From Ceriagrion tenellum (taxonomy: Eukaryota; Arthropoda; Insecta; Odonata; Coenagrionidae): DNA of 64,000 nucleotides. This document shows positions 48,448 to 61,290 of this stretch, piece after piece. The stretch lies in contig OY720639.1 of the NCBI GenBank assembly GCA_963169105.1, positions 125,199,117-125,263,116 of the forward strand, given 5' to 3'. Under the pieces are notes generated by a model, which saw only the letters and a list, made by a program, of their open reading frames with translations, was not told the DNA's origin and searched no databases. Position numbers and translations under genes: made by a program. Within the stretch, counting starts at the first letter, position 1. Every line of letters starts with the position of its first letter.

Positions 48448-51367
48448 CTTTATGAAAATTTGGAATCCTTGAGATCTCCAACAAACATGAAGTACCATGA
48501 GTAAAAGCATTAAATCCCAAAATTTTTCAAAGAAATCACCTATAAATATATCTATAACATTTTTGAAAAGTGTATCTTTTGAAATTATCATCAACGTTAT
48601 CATCCATTTGTTATTTGTCTCTTCTACTTGACCATTTTTCGACAAAAAAAATCTTTTTTTACGTAAAAAATGATTGCTTCTTTTCAAAATTAATTTATTA
48701 TGCTTACGTGTTTTGTGGCAATTTCTAATATTTATATAATCCTTATTCTTAAAGATTACATAGTTGGCTGTTCACTGGTTAAAAAACTCAAATTTTAATC
48801 ATACAATTCATTGCTTTCCTTTCCTCCTTGATACATTAAATGGCTACTCATGAGTCTGACTCCTGAAAGATTGGTCAAATTTTTCATTCTTATTCATTCC
48901 TCTCAAGGACTAACTTCTCTGCTTATAACAAATACATAAATTGAAAATTCCTTGACGGCAAATGTGAAATGGCTGATTTCCAATGTGGCTGTAAAGGGGA
49001 ACACTGGATTATTCGGTGCGTTTTAATAATTTCACGGATATTTACTCGTAAATTCGGTTGATCAAATGATATCCATTGACGATAAATAAATTAATCTCGC
49101 CGGCAAGTTCATCCAGCGGACTGGAAAAGGCAAGCTGACTGCTTGTAGGTCAAGTTTAGAGTTTGTTTGATGCTTCCTCTGAAGGTTGCTGTTTCTGACG
49201 TTATGCTAAATATTCTTGACCTCTGCTCTATCTTTGACTGGCCACGCATAAAATCTGCAGCAGAAATTATGGAACTTTCGTCTTCGCCGTTCCATCTGCT
49301 GGGTGTTCTCAATTAAGAGATGGAATAGATTCCCTTGAGAATGCCACACAAAGAGACTCGTGTTTCATATCTTACTTTCAGCTGCTTCACGCTGTCATGT
49401 GAACTCTAATTGACGCATATATACTATTCCTATTTGTAACATTTTGACCTCACTTTTGAGGCATGATAGATAGGTAGAAATTCTCTTGCTCCGGCTCAAT
49501 TCATACTGAATACTTGAATTTTAAAAATTGTTAATAAGTGCTCTTATTACCATATCAAGCTAAATTATATCATATTATTGTTTGAGAATTATGCTTATGT
49601 TGATCTATTTCTACTGTAAGTAAAATATAGAAAGAAAAGATTAGTCGAAAAAATCTATTTAAAGGAGGCATAACATCAGCCAAAAGCTTCTGGATTTATG
49701 ATACAGCGCGCCAGTCATTTATACTACATAACTGGTCGGTCCAGTTGATCTTTTTTTACAAGTAAATTCGAATTTTTTATGAGAAATTACTTACTGCTTG
49801 TCTATATTATGCCCTAGAATGCAATAATATGAATGGTTTAGCAGAAGATAGTTTCATTCACTTCTGTTTAATTCTCCGTATACTTAAAACTAGAGGAGAA
49901 TACTGAGAAATACATAAGAGAGTTTGCGACTCATTACATAATTGCATATGATCGGTTTATAGGATTTTAAAATTTAGTGATGATGTTTATTTCAATTCGT
50001 TAAGAATGGGGGAAAACATTTTCCTTTTAATCTGTTTAAAATTTAATGTCAAGTATTAAGGTTAAGTTATTTTATATTATATAGTATATTTCATACCTGC
50101 TGTAGTAGATCATCTGGAAAAATGCAAACGTTCTTCTCAATATACTGCGACTCTACTTTTGTGAGGGTAACTTCATGAGCTCTTCCACCTAATGCTGCAT
50201 ACTTCCAATATTCCACATCTTGTGAACATTTCTTTTGAGATGATTCGTAGTGAATGGTCGAAGGATCAAGAATCCTGCTGACTGAATGCAGATTCTTCGT
50301 CGATCGAAGGTCCAAGAGAGGTTTTTTCCGCATTCCAAAGTTTCAAGGCCTGCGAATATTTGCAACCAGGGTATTAATCATCCCTTTGGATTTATCGTAC
50401 CCAACGAAATCCCTGGAGGAACATACTCCAGCATATAAAGTAGCGAAGGAAAAAAGACAGGCCTTATATGCTTGGTTTCTTATTAGCAGTCGCTAGAATT
50501 GATCACGATTCCTTCTTAACGGAAATAAAAATTCTGCTCGCCAGTTGCCCACGCCAGCAAGCTACTCAAAAACAATCTTGCTGATGCTGAAGTTTATAGT
50601 AGGCAGGCTCACTATTTGTTTATTTAGAGTTGATAATATGAATGGTGACCCCAGGGCTTATTAGATGTTTTGTAAGGCGCTTTATATTAATTTTATCTGG
50701 ATGAATAATTCGCACAATACTGTTGACCTGTAGAAAATCTTTATCTATTATTTATATCAACCTTTAATATTTACGTCAATTTCATTCTATTGCACGTGTA
50801 ATTTCCCATGAAATACTTGAAACATGCTTTTAGCATTAAAAATCGTTGTGCAGGTCTAACCAAGTTTTTCTCAATTAGTCTAAGGATAGAACTTTTAAGA
50901 AGCATTGACTGGGGAGAAAGTGTTAAAATGTTTGTTTCATTTTCTCACATCTTTTGCTATGAATAATTGACATTTCGCAAAGACCTAGTCAAAACAGAAT
51001 ATTATGATTTTCTATTATAATTACATTGAGCATGTATAATCCTTAGCAATGTCCGTCATTGTTTCTCTATTATCAGTGTAACTCTACAGTCGTTAACATA
51101 ATTTACTTTATCGTTTATCCACTTTGAATGACCATTCTTGTCTTGAATCATTCATCTTAATGAAAGTACTGTAATAATGCCCTCCGACAATTCTGTTTCC
51201 TTTTGAGGGACCCTTGTTTAAAAAACATAAACATGTCCATCTACTTTTGAAATAAAACAGTACATAAATATAAAGTAACAGGTTCGTTCCTTCCTCTGGT
51301 TGGCAAAGGGAACACTCAATCACTGGATAAGCCCCGAAAAAAAAGGACCATTTAAGACATTTTGCTT
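48448..51367. other. Non-coding stretch, no gene recognised
   Basis: AT-rich sequence with short frames and no motif, RNA gene or repeat boundary that I can support. Confidence 0.4.
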
Positions 51368-51930
51368 AGACAAGGAGGGTGGGGGGAGTAATTTGAGAGA
51401 TAAGGCGGAGTAGGAGAGGCTGTAGAGGAAGAGAGAGCGAAGGAGAGTGAAAACCAACTCGGAGGGCCCGGGGGTAAGGATTTATAGTGAGCGGGGAAAC
51501 GGAGCGAAGAAAGACCGCATTTCGGTCAGGAATGCCACGGCATGGATTGGACTTAATTGAATTATGAGGAAAAGATGGGAGATCTGGCGTTTGTTGGGGG
51601 TGGGAAAGGGAGATAGGTGTTGGAGAGTGGGAAGGAACGGAGGCTGGGAGTGAGGTAGCGAAGCGATGGAGAGGAGGTGGGCGTCGTGTTGGGCGGGGTT
51701 ATTCAAAGGGATGAAGTGGATTTTAGGCCCACGGAAGGCGAATGCGTGGGAGTGGAATGGGCAAATCGGGAGGGAAAACGAGAGGTGCATGGTGTAGTGG
51801 TGGGAGTAAAAGACAGGGAGATTTCGAGATGGCTGGAGCCTGATTTCAGGTCTGGAAGATATAGCCTGGGGGGGAGGGAGCGCCAGGAGAGAGATGCCGG
51901 AGGAAGATTATTAAAGCTTTGGCCATTATT
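51368..51930 (+). repeat. Extended polypurine (G/A-rich) tract
   Basis: The plus strand is strongly G/A-biased for more than 500 bp, with several GGG runs. Open frames over it on both strands (51677-51940 plus, 51482-51790 and 51703-51966 minus) are compositional and not called. It could be purine-rich LINE debris like that at 33.6 kb, but no motif was found. Confidence 0.45.
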
Positions 51931-54900
51931 TTCGGAGTAGATTCCCTCGGAGATTAAAAACATCACTCTGTTTCGCCTTTATTTATAACTCGACCGCAAT
52001 TTTATGCAGGAAGGTCCCTCTACTGGGAGATCTGGGAGGGAAAATAAAGAATTTTTCCTATCCGGGGCTCCATCCCGGAGATTCATCCTTATATTAAAAT
52101 TGCTTGCATAGGTTTCCGGCGATCGGAATTCTCGAATGATTATCGGGCGGTCGGTCTACTTAAATCAACTGTGTTTTTTCATATTTCACGTAAAGAAAAA
52201 ATAAAGTAGGCACTAGGGTTCACCGAACACATTCCTCGCGGTTTCAAGAGGAACTTATTTACAATGGCGATTCAAAAAGTTACGCTCTAATGGCTTGGAA
52301 AATTTTGCTCATTTTCCATAAATCTTTTCCTAGATTTATTCCAAGGCTTTGCCTATGGTCAAAAATCCCGCTGTCAAGATAATCAGGGAGTAACGTTTTG
52401 TAAATAACTTTTGATCTCCAATTACTGAGATCTCATCATATTTATAGCTGAGTCGCGGAAGTGAAAGATATTTGGCAAAACAATGATTTTCATCCATGTT
52501 TTCGACTATGATAATAACAAGTACCTTTTTAGTGATTTAGTTATCAAATACGTCCTCTCTAAACCTCTCATATTTCATAAGGAAAGTCTTAATATTAACA
52601 TTTATTATCAGTATTGGTGAACAGTTTGTAGGGCTTAACTGGGCATGTTGGAAAACCTAAAACATTGCATCTTGGAAGAGTAAGTCTGTTGAGGCTTGTT
52701 ACCAACAATGTAGTTTGTATCTTATCTGAAACAACGATTTCAAAACACCTCTGTGAGCATAACCGAAACGGTAATTTTAACTGCGGGATGCGGCCATTTA
52801 AGTTGACCTTACGATTTTTGACGCCAATTTTAGACAATGGAATAATTTTCATTATTCCTTTGAATCTGTTGACAACAAGCAATCGCGATTAGATTATTTA
52901 CCTTATACAAAGTGTATGCGTTTTAATCTCTATATCACAGATCTACAAAATATTCCATTTCATGTCGTGAAATATAACGATTTGAGCTGATAGCCATATT
53001 GAATAAAGTTTATGTAAAAAAGTGTAAAGATTTTTTCACGAAACACTTTAAAATTTTGCCCGAGAATTCAAATTATTTCCCCAAGACTTAATTTTAGAAT
53101 GCTTAGTGCTTGAATGATATTGCTTTTAAAGTTATATTTGATATTAGATGTAAGTTCATTCGATAAGCCTATATTACCTTTAAATATTTTCCATTTTCCC
53201 GTACTTAAACGTGTACATAAATGTATTCAGTGTTACACCGAATGAAATGGGTAGGTTGCCATTATATTTTTCCTTCCTCAATTATCACTGTTTATTAGTA
53301 TTTTTCTCTTTATTTGCCTACATTATAACTTTAAAAACAAGACATTTTTTAATTAGTTCTCAATTAAACTAATGGCCGTGGGAAATATTTAATTTTACTT
53401 ATCTGAGCTGATTAGAGTGCCACTCTGAACACAGCGGAACCTGTATTCAGCGGCCACCACCTTACCCTTAACATGATGTCCTGTTTTGGAGGTGACCTCT
53501 CTAGATAGGGAAAACTTGAATTGCTTATATGCATGGGAAGTTCATTCATTTTCTAAAAAAGTCAGCAGATTAGTGAGGTGACCACAGAGGCCAGTTTTTA
53601 CATTATTTTCATGCCAATATCTTTAATTGGCGGATTTACTTTTCTTCCGAGTCTTAAAAGGGTTTCCTTCTCATAGCTTAGGAGAAGTAGGACAAAAATT
53701 AGAAACATTATAACATACTCAATCTATCATGCTGTTACAATGTTAACATCTCTTTTGAGCCGAATAAGACCATTTAGGCTTATAATGTTAAAAAATTATT
53801 TTATAAGATTGAAAACTCTATTATTTTCGGTGATTTGTCAATATCAAATTATGGCTATGCCTCGATGGAAGTCTTTACAGTGAATTTATGGATTCATGCC
53901 TACCTAAAGAGAACAGAGAATCTCAGAATACCTCCATCGATAAGGCTCCTGCAGTGTGAGTTGCTTTATTCCCGTGAGTGCACCGGAGAATAAGAACGCC
54001 CCGAAAGGATAAAAAAAAGTCTGAAGCGGTTAAATGAGCTGGCTTACGTTACAATGGTTGTGGACAGGCGGCAGGAGGGGAAAGAATTGTGGAGGGAATC
54101 ATGCAGGGGAGGGGATAAGGGAGAGGTTTCCTTGACGGTGAGACAAGAGTCGGCAAGGGAATGCGGCGGCCAGGAACACAATGATGAGCGAGCTCTCTTT
54201 TTTTCATCAGTCCTCTATTGTTCTCGCGACTTTCCGTGAACACACGCCCGCTCGAGCATGCTGCAGAGAGACACGGTTGTCTCAAACGAAGAACGTATAT
54301 GAAAGACTCTCTGGTGCGCTTGCTTACCGCTGAATGATTATCAAGGCTCTATGTAAATAATTACATTACGTTTCTGAGTACCCGTTTTGGCAGACCGCGT
54401 TTTTCGTAAAGCGACACTAATTTTTGCTCATGTCTCCATAATCGCAATCATTGATGGTTTTACTAAATATATGTAACAGAGTTCCTAAATTATAATTCTT
54501 TGCGAACTAAATTAACTTTTATTGGAGCCTAATCTTCGTCATCACCTCTGACTCATAGCATTTCTTATGCTATAATGTTAGAAAGCAATTTCAATCCCAT
54601 GTTTTAGAAGCGTAAGAAAATTATGTAGATAATGCCAACCCAATACTACAGAGATAGATAAAAAAAGGGTTTACTAGCTAATGAAGTTTGCGTTATGTGC
54701 TGGTAGTTTGTTCCCTTAGTATCAGTATGTTTTTTATTATTATTGAAAAAATTTTAGCAGAAAGAAGTCGAAAAGTGTGGTCTCGTTTCCCAGGAGTAAT
54801 TCATGGTGTTGTCTAGCAAAATAGTTTTGGATGAAAATTTTCAACTTCATGGGAATCAAATTAAAGCCTTTGACAGTATGTATATTCTTCTCATCAGGCC

Positions 54901-57900
54901 TTCTTTGCTCAAACATTTTAAATATACATTCATGCGCGAGGAAATTAGTTCAAATATTTGTGAAACGATACCGTTTGACACACACTTTTAATTGCAACAT
55001 GTTCATCAATAAAAACCCTTAAAGTGAAAATTAAAACCCTTTACCGTAACGCGGCATGCGAGTGGAAAATAATAAGCGAATTATTAGTAGTAGAATACGT
55101 TATCGTCTTGATTATCTTCATTATTTGGTTTCTTATTTTCAAGGATAACTGACAGAAAGGATTTCGGAAATGGAAAGTTGAAAAATACAAATTGCATTAG
55201 TAAATATTGGGCGGGGAATTTAATTCGGACCTCTAGCGTAGCTTTTTCGATTCCGCCTATTCAATATGTTTGTGATGCACGAACTTGAATGAAATTATGA
55301 TAGAATGCTGACGTATTCACAACCACATTTGGGTGGCCTAGATTTATTTATTGTGGCCCTAATCTACCGAGTGAAGGTACTTTTGTCCTTTGGCAAGGAA
55401 TATACTCATTTTTCGGATGAACTCGCTTCACGGTCTCCGTTGTAGCGTGTTCTTTAAATTTAACCATGACTTAGTCGTATTTAAAGAAAGGGGGAGAGAT
55501 ATATGAAGAAACATACGCTAAACGTCTGCTGGATGCACATTTTTCTCTGAAAATCATCTGTCGTACTTTTCTATTTTTGGACTAGGTTTTCTTACTGCAT
55601 GTAATGAGATAGTCACTCGTGCTAATGTAATGCTAAAGTCTACGTGATCGGTTCATTATGGACTTGTTATGACTCAGGAAATACGTCAGTCTAACCAGTC
55701 CGATTCTTTATCCTTTATGGCATTTATCACTCTGAGAAAGTTATTTTACATTCCTTGCAAGTCAACTTAACCAACCAAATACATATGTCAACCACTATCC
55801 TCCATTCCTCATTCCGTTAGTCCGCCAGTTCCTTCCAGATTGGAAATCTTCGTCTTTTTAGAATCTTTACCCCAGAAACTGAATTCACCGCGGTTTTGAG
55901 TGAATGAAAGACCTAAAATTATTAACTCCTGTGGTAGTGATTTCTCATATATTAATAAATATATTCTCAGTTTATCTACAGTTATCCGTAGCTACTTATT
56001 CATGTTGTATGTATAATTTATGTTAATGATGGCTGTAAATTAATCTCTATAGCATATGATAGGAACACCGTATCATACATGTTTGAAGCACCCTTTCATT
56101 ATAAAAAGGGCGTCGACTTTACCAAAGGTCGAGCTGACTAATGCTGGAATTTGTCCCATTGCATGGAGTAACAAGAGATTACAATTACTAATAATTTTTT
56201 CTAGACGTATATTGATTTGCATTCCATTAAAAATACTTCTTTTCAGAACAATGGTTCCCATTATGTGTTAATTTATATCACAGTGGCTCACTCAATAATT
56301 TAGGACGCTCACTATATGTACCTATTATCTTGGCGCTTGGGCTCCTTTGGTACAGCATTCCTTCGGCGTTTTGGGTTTCGGACCGGGCCTTTGTATGGAT
56401 CACATAATAAACCGTGTTCACGACCGCATCGGAATTCCGCGAAGGAATCGCCGATCAAGCGAGGTTTCTGCTTCCAAAGGCAAAGGCAATGAGTCTAAAG
56501 AGAGTATTTGGCAATGGGCGGAGATGGTGGCAACGTATCTTTAAGAGGAACGTCAAAGAAAGAGGCACTGTTAGGGAGAGGTAGTAGATTCCAAGGGCCG
56601 ATTAGACTTCCAAAAGGCAGCCGGACAAAGGAGGCGATAGAAGCATACTTATATCCGGGTCTGCGGAGAGAAGCTTGACGCATTCGGCCGGCTGAGAGGG
56701 GGAAGGGTGTATGGCCGGGTAGGGATTGGGGATTCCTTTGGGAATGATATTTGGACTGTCCACTCGGAGAATTTGTGGAAAGAGAAGCTAGAGAAAGAGG
56801 AGCCCGGAAAAAGATGTAAAAACGAAGTAGGCTCGCAAAATTCGTGAATAGGTGGGCATTGTATTATTTTTTAAATAAAGTTAATTACTTTCAAAAACTA
56901 AATTTAGCATTTTCCCAACTGAGTTAATTTTTATTTTTTAATCAGATAAAAGTCGTTTTTGAAAAATTAATTAGCATTGATGACTTGTGAAAAAAATGTT
57001 TGTTTTTGGTAAGAATTTGGACCTTATTCCCACAAATTTTCCGTTACGACATTATAACTAAAAATAGGATATATGTGATATTTGTTTGTTGCGAGAAGAA
57101 TATTCTTAATACGATTTATTTGCTGTGATAATTATGTGTTCTGTCAGTCATTTCAGTATTTATTGGCTCACCTGCATTGGCGCACGTGCCATTTTTCTTT
57201 ATAATTTAAAAAAGTATATCTTCTTATTTTACATTTTAGCAATTTTTTTGTTTCACTAGTTTGAAAATGCATATTTAAACGGATATCTTTTCATGCCTAT
57301 CACTGCTAGCCATCGATCCTGGTTGAAATCCACCGTATTTATTGCGGTGAGATGGGTAATGAACCAGCCCATGGAGCCTTGAGGCATAGAGGTGGGAGAC
57401 TTGTGTTAGAGGTTCCCCTCGACCTAGCTAAAGTCTTCTGAGCAGTCAAATTATTTCCCTCCCATATTGGAAGATATTTCGTTCCGTTTCTTGGCGATGG
57501 GAGGGGTTGAGTTGAAGGGGAAAGAAATGGAATTCCTCCAGAAAGAAATTGCCTCAGGTCAAATAAGCTACCATCTTTTCATTATTTTATTTTTTCTTCT
57601 GCTTTCTTCCGCTTGGCACCGGCTCTCTGATGAAACGTCTTTCGTTCATCGTTCACTTTTTTGCTCCTTCTCAGGGATGACACATATTTGGCCACAGCGT
57701 CTGGTTCGCCGAGAGGAAATGAGAATTATTAATTTTTAAAATCGTTTTGGGGGAGGTCAGCTTTCAATCGCTTCGATGGATAAATTTGCGTTCTCTGTAG
57801 GATGAGCGGTAGTTATCAAAGAATGAGGTCAAGAGATCGTATATATCGTTATTACTCTTCATTTAAGCAGCTTACGCGAGACTTTGTCTAGGTAACATTT

Positions 57901-59436
57901 AATGAAGGATGAAATGCCTGTACCTAAGTAAGCTTATGAAATGAGTTCGAATTTTTTCTGAGCTGTCCAGGTTCGGTAATCAGTTTCAAAGAAATATATA
58001 CCTGTTGAAATGATGGTTTTTCGTTTTATGTTGACTGAATATATTTACAAGATCAGCTTTTTGGTGCTTTATCTCACTATTTAAGTCACAGAGTGGTTAG
58101 TTTATATCTTCTGTTGGCTAGGATTTTAACCTAAAAATGAAATACCGGACCCAATGCCGTCTTAGGCTTTGACGTTCTAAACTGTTCATATCACTCTGTC
58201 TGACAGCGCATTTTCTTAAATAGAACGGTAAAAACGCTACTAGAACTAGTTTTTCTATAAATTAAGTAATGTTTGAACAATATGACACAGAAAAAGGAAC
58301 ATGACTACTCCTGAGACAAGTCACTCATGTCTTGACAGTAGAAATTATTTTTATCACAAAAAGTTTAAGGGAAACTGCTGGAACAATTTCCATACATCTT
58401 GCAGATAAAGCATAAAAACTTTTCGCTAATTTGTTGTTCGAAAGAGATGGCTAAAGTATTTCTACGAATCTAAATGCTGCTCCACGAGGCCTTAATTGAG
58501 TCTAGAGCTTTTCACTTATGTACGCTTGCTTTTTCACTGATGATGCGAAATTTAAATTCAACAGAGCAGCCAATCTTTACGTGATCCTGTTGTTTGGCAA
58601 TTCTTTCCCGCTACGCCGAAGTGACAAGGCACTTGGGTTAATTGAGTTTCTCTAGACTAAATATGGTCCTCTGTACAACATAAAGTGAAAGTTTCACCTT
58701 CTAGGCTCGGAGCGTGATGACTTTGAGATATTGCCTCTTGGACTTATTGTTAGTAGCTTTCAATAGGTTTATGGCAATATCATTCGCCCAATACTTCGAC
58801 AGCTAATATTGTAATTTACTTTTTTCACAAGTTCCTCAAGGATGTCCACCACTCATACATTTGCGACAGATGATGGTGTCATTTCGTCGTTTTTAGCCGA
58901 TCGTGCTCAATTAGGAAAAGTTAATGACAATGATTAACATGTGTAACCTCAAGCTACATCTATGCAACTCAGTAAAGCCTTTAAAAGTTTAGGCTACCAT
59001 TTTATACAAAAGTTTAGCTTAATCTTACTTAATTAATAGCTCAAGTTTTCAATTTGACTGAATAATTGTATTTTTGTACGTTTTATGAATCGCAGATTGA
59101 CTTATTAAACCTCTTTTAAATTGTTGTTACTTCCATACTTGGTATAGTTTATTAATTCAAGCATCATTCTGGATTAATTTACGTAGCCAGTTTGGGTAAT
59201 ATTATTGCACGTTATTCAAATCGTGATATCCATGTGTCATTAATGAGCTGTAACTAACTGACTTTTTTGAAGTTCACTTAATGGGGTGTAGGAAATGCAA
59301 TGAGCTTCAACGTTGAGAATTTCCAAAGATGATAAGCTTGTAATCGGTAAATATATTAATATCCCGGAGAAGAAGGACATTATGCTCTGCAACAACTCTA
59401 TTTAACTCTTATTTTTTGAATCGCTCTATATATTGG
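51931..59436. other. Non-coding stretch, no gene recognised
   Basis: Long AT-rich stretch. A CpG-bearing patch at 56340-56540 has a 65-codon plus frame without a recognisable domain. A G/A-rich patch follows at 56540-56820. A GC-richer patch lies at 57300-57420. No exon, RNA gene or mobile-element end is supported. Confidence 0.4.
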
Positions 59437-59628
59437 TCTGCCCCAGTGGCGGTGGGGTAAAGTCCTCGCCTGCCAACCCGAGGGTAGCGGGTTCGAGTTC
59501 AGCCTGGGTAGAATATTGCCCAGGACATGGGTGTTTGTGTCTCGTCTGGTGTTACTGTTATTCACCCGACGTAAATTGGCCCATTGTGTTGTATTCGGAG
59601 TAGTGAAGATAAATGAATATGTAAATAT
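59437..59628 (+). mobile_element. tRNA-derived SINE
   Basis: The head has an A-box-like CAGTGGCGGTGGGGT (59445-59459) and a strong B-box GGGTTCGAGTTC (59489-59500) at tRNA spacing. It is followed by an unrelated body of about 120 bp and an AT-rich tail (GAAGATAAATGAATATGTAAAT). This is the layout of a SINE transcribed by RNA polymerase III and moved by LINE machinery. A folded tRNA with good acceptor stem is not seen. The 3' limit is approximate. Confidence 0.7.
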
Positions 59629-59639
59629 TGACCGGAAAA

Positions 59640-61149
59640 AATACTGAATTTATATTTCGTTGTATTCTTCAATACTCTTTATATTCCATGGAATTCTGGT
59701 CCATAGGTTTTCGATGGAAACCAATTTTCGTGTTATTCTCCGACGGGTGAACGTGAGTGAGTCCACAAAAAGGCTCACGCATTTGTTATCAGGACGCACG
59801 GAAGGACTGTTCTCGGTTTAATACTCGCTACGCCTGAATTTGCATTGCTCTGCAGCCTCATTATTCCACTCAATGGCATCCAGGCGAGAGACTCACACGC
59901 AGGATGCATCCATTTTCGCCCCACCCATCGCTACCTTGACATAAATACGTCCATTACTCCCATCCATGGATAGCCTACAGCGCTGGATCTGATCCGCTAA
60001 GTGCGGCACACCTAATAAAACCTATTAATAAACCTATGAGTAAAAAAGTATTTGTGGCATAATTTCCCTAGCAACTCATGTCACAGTTTAGCACGGCATC
60101 TCTCGCAGCTTTACAGGTCTTTCCTATCTTCAGTGTACCTTACATTCCCGTAGGCTACAGAGTATAATAAGCCCTGGGCAATATTCCATATTTCCAACCA
60201 AGGCTGCAATTTATGTTGGTATTATTTAACGCTCCTTGCTTTTCTTCTTTCTTCTCTTCCAATTATTTTCCAAATTTGCTTCTTCCCTACACGTTGGTTC
60301 AAAATTCTCCCTTCCTTACGCCTATTAGGTGGAAGGCCATATAACAAGCCAATTTAGATAAAGAGATGTACCTACATCCCGTTGATACCAGAGTATTTGT
60401 CGGTTTAAATTACGTCCATTTTATTTATATCCGTTTTGTATCAGTGATGGAGAGAGTCAGTGGATGTGTTATAAATTAAGAGAGAAAGACAGAAAATTTA
60501 GGAAGCCTTCCTGTGACCTCATGGTAGCTAAGTCTCATTATAGTTTTGCCTACATTTTTTTAGAGCTGTATTTTAGCATTTTGCTAGAAATTCACATTCT
60601 ATTTTCACAGGAGTGACACAGTGGAAATAATTTATTAGTTAATAATAAATTAGGGAAGCATGCGTAAAGAAAAACTAAAACACAGAATTATAAATTGATG
60701 AGTTTTGCTTCTGATTCATCAAAATATTTTAGGGACGTTTTTCTTCGGTGAAAAACAGGCACCTCGAGAAAATATGCTAAAATTGATTGTTGCTCATGAA
60801 TGACCAATCTGATTAGCCAATAATGGTCATATTAATCAATTTGCTGATATCGTGTTTTAATCTTTCATGCCCCTTCAATCGGTTAACTTAAATTTACCTC
60901 GCAAAAAAAGCAGATTTTTATCTTTTGGCTCTAAAACATTGATTTGAGCATTTTTTTCTCTGTAGTTGTAGATGGCCACAGGCTTTTTGGTGTTTAAGTG
61001 TTTTCTCCAAGAAGTTCAACTTCATCGCGGAAGAGCAAAAATATTTTTGTTTGGGTTAGATATTCTTAATGGAATTTTTAAGATCCGTGTGATTTATTCT
61101 GAAATTGTATTCGTCGGCCGCGTTTTGAGTTTTGCGATCTTCCGATTCA
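59640..61149. other. Non-coding stretch, no gene recognised
   Basis: AT-rich sequence. A 61-codon plus frame at 60972-61157 has no known motif. Confidence 0.4.
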
Positions 61150-61290
61150 GGGCTTAGTATATAAAAAAATGTCTCTATATCTTTCAATGCATGAGATATT
61201 TTATATGTTTCGACAACCTCTGACTGCAAGCCTCAGGGTTACTCCTCGCCTTTTGTTATTGGTTGGCGTAAGATATCAGTGAGGAAAAAA
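61150..61290 (-). mobile_element. PLE terminal-repeat-like fragment
   Basis: On the minus strand the order is GCCAACCAATAAC, an AAGGCGAGG block, ACCCTGAGG (61231-61239), a spacer of about 18 bases, then TCGAAACATATA (about 61201-61213). This matches the layout of the PLE repeat at 13.7 kb (AGCCAATCAGAG, then CCCTGAGG) followed by the GAAAC box seen in the fold-backs. No target-site duplication was found, so its ends are uncertain. Confidence 0.45.
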
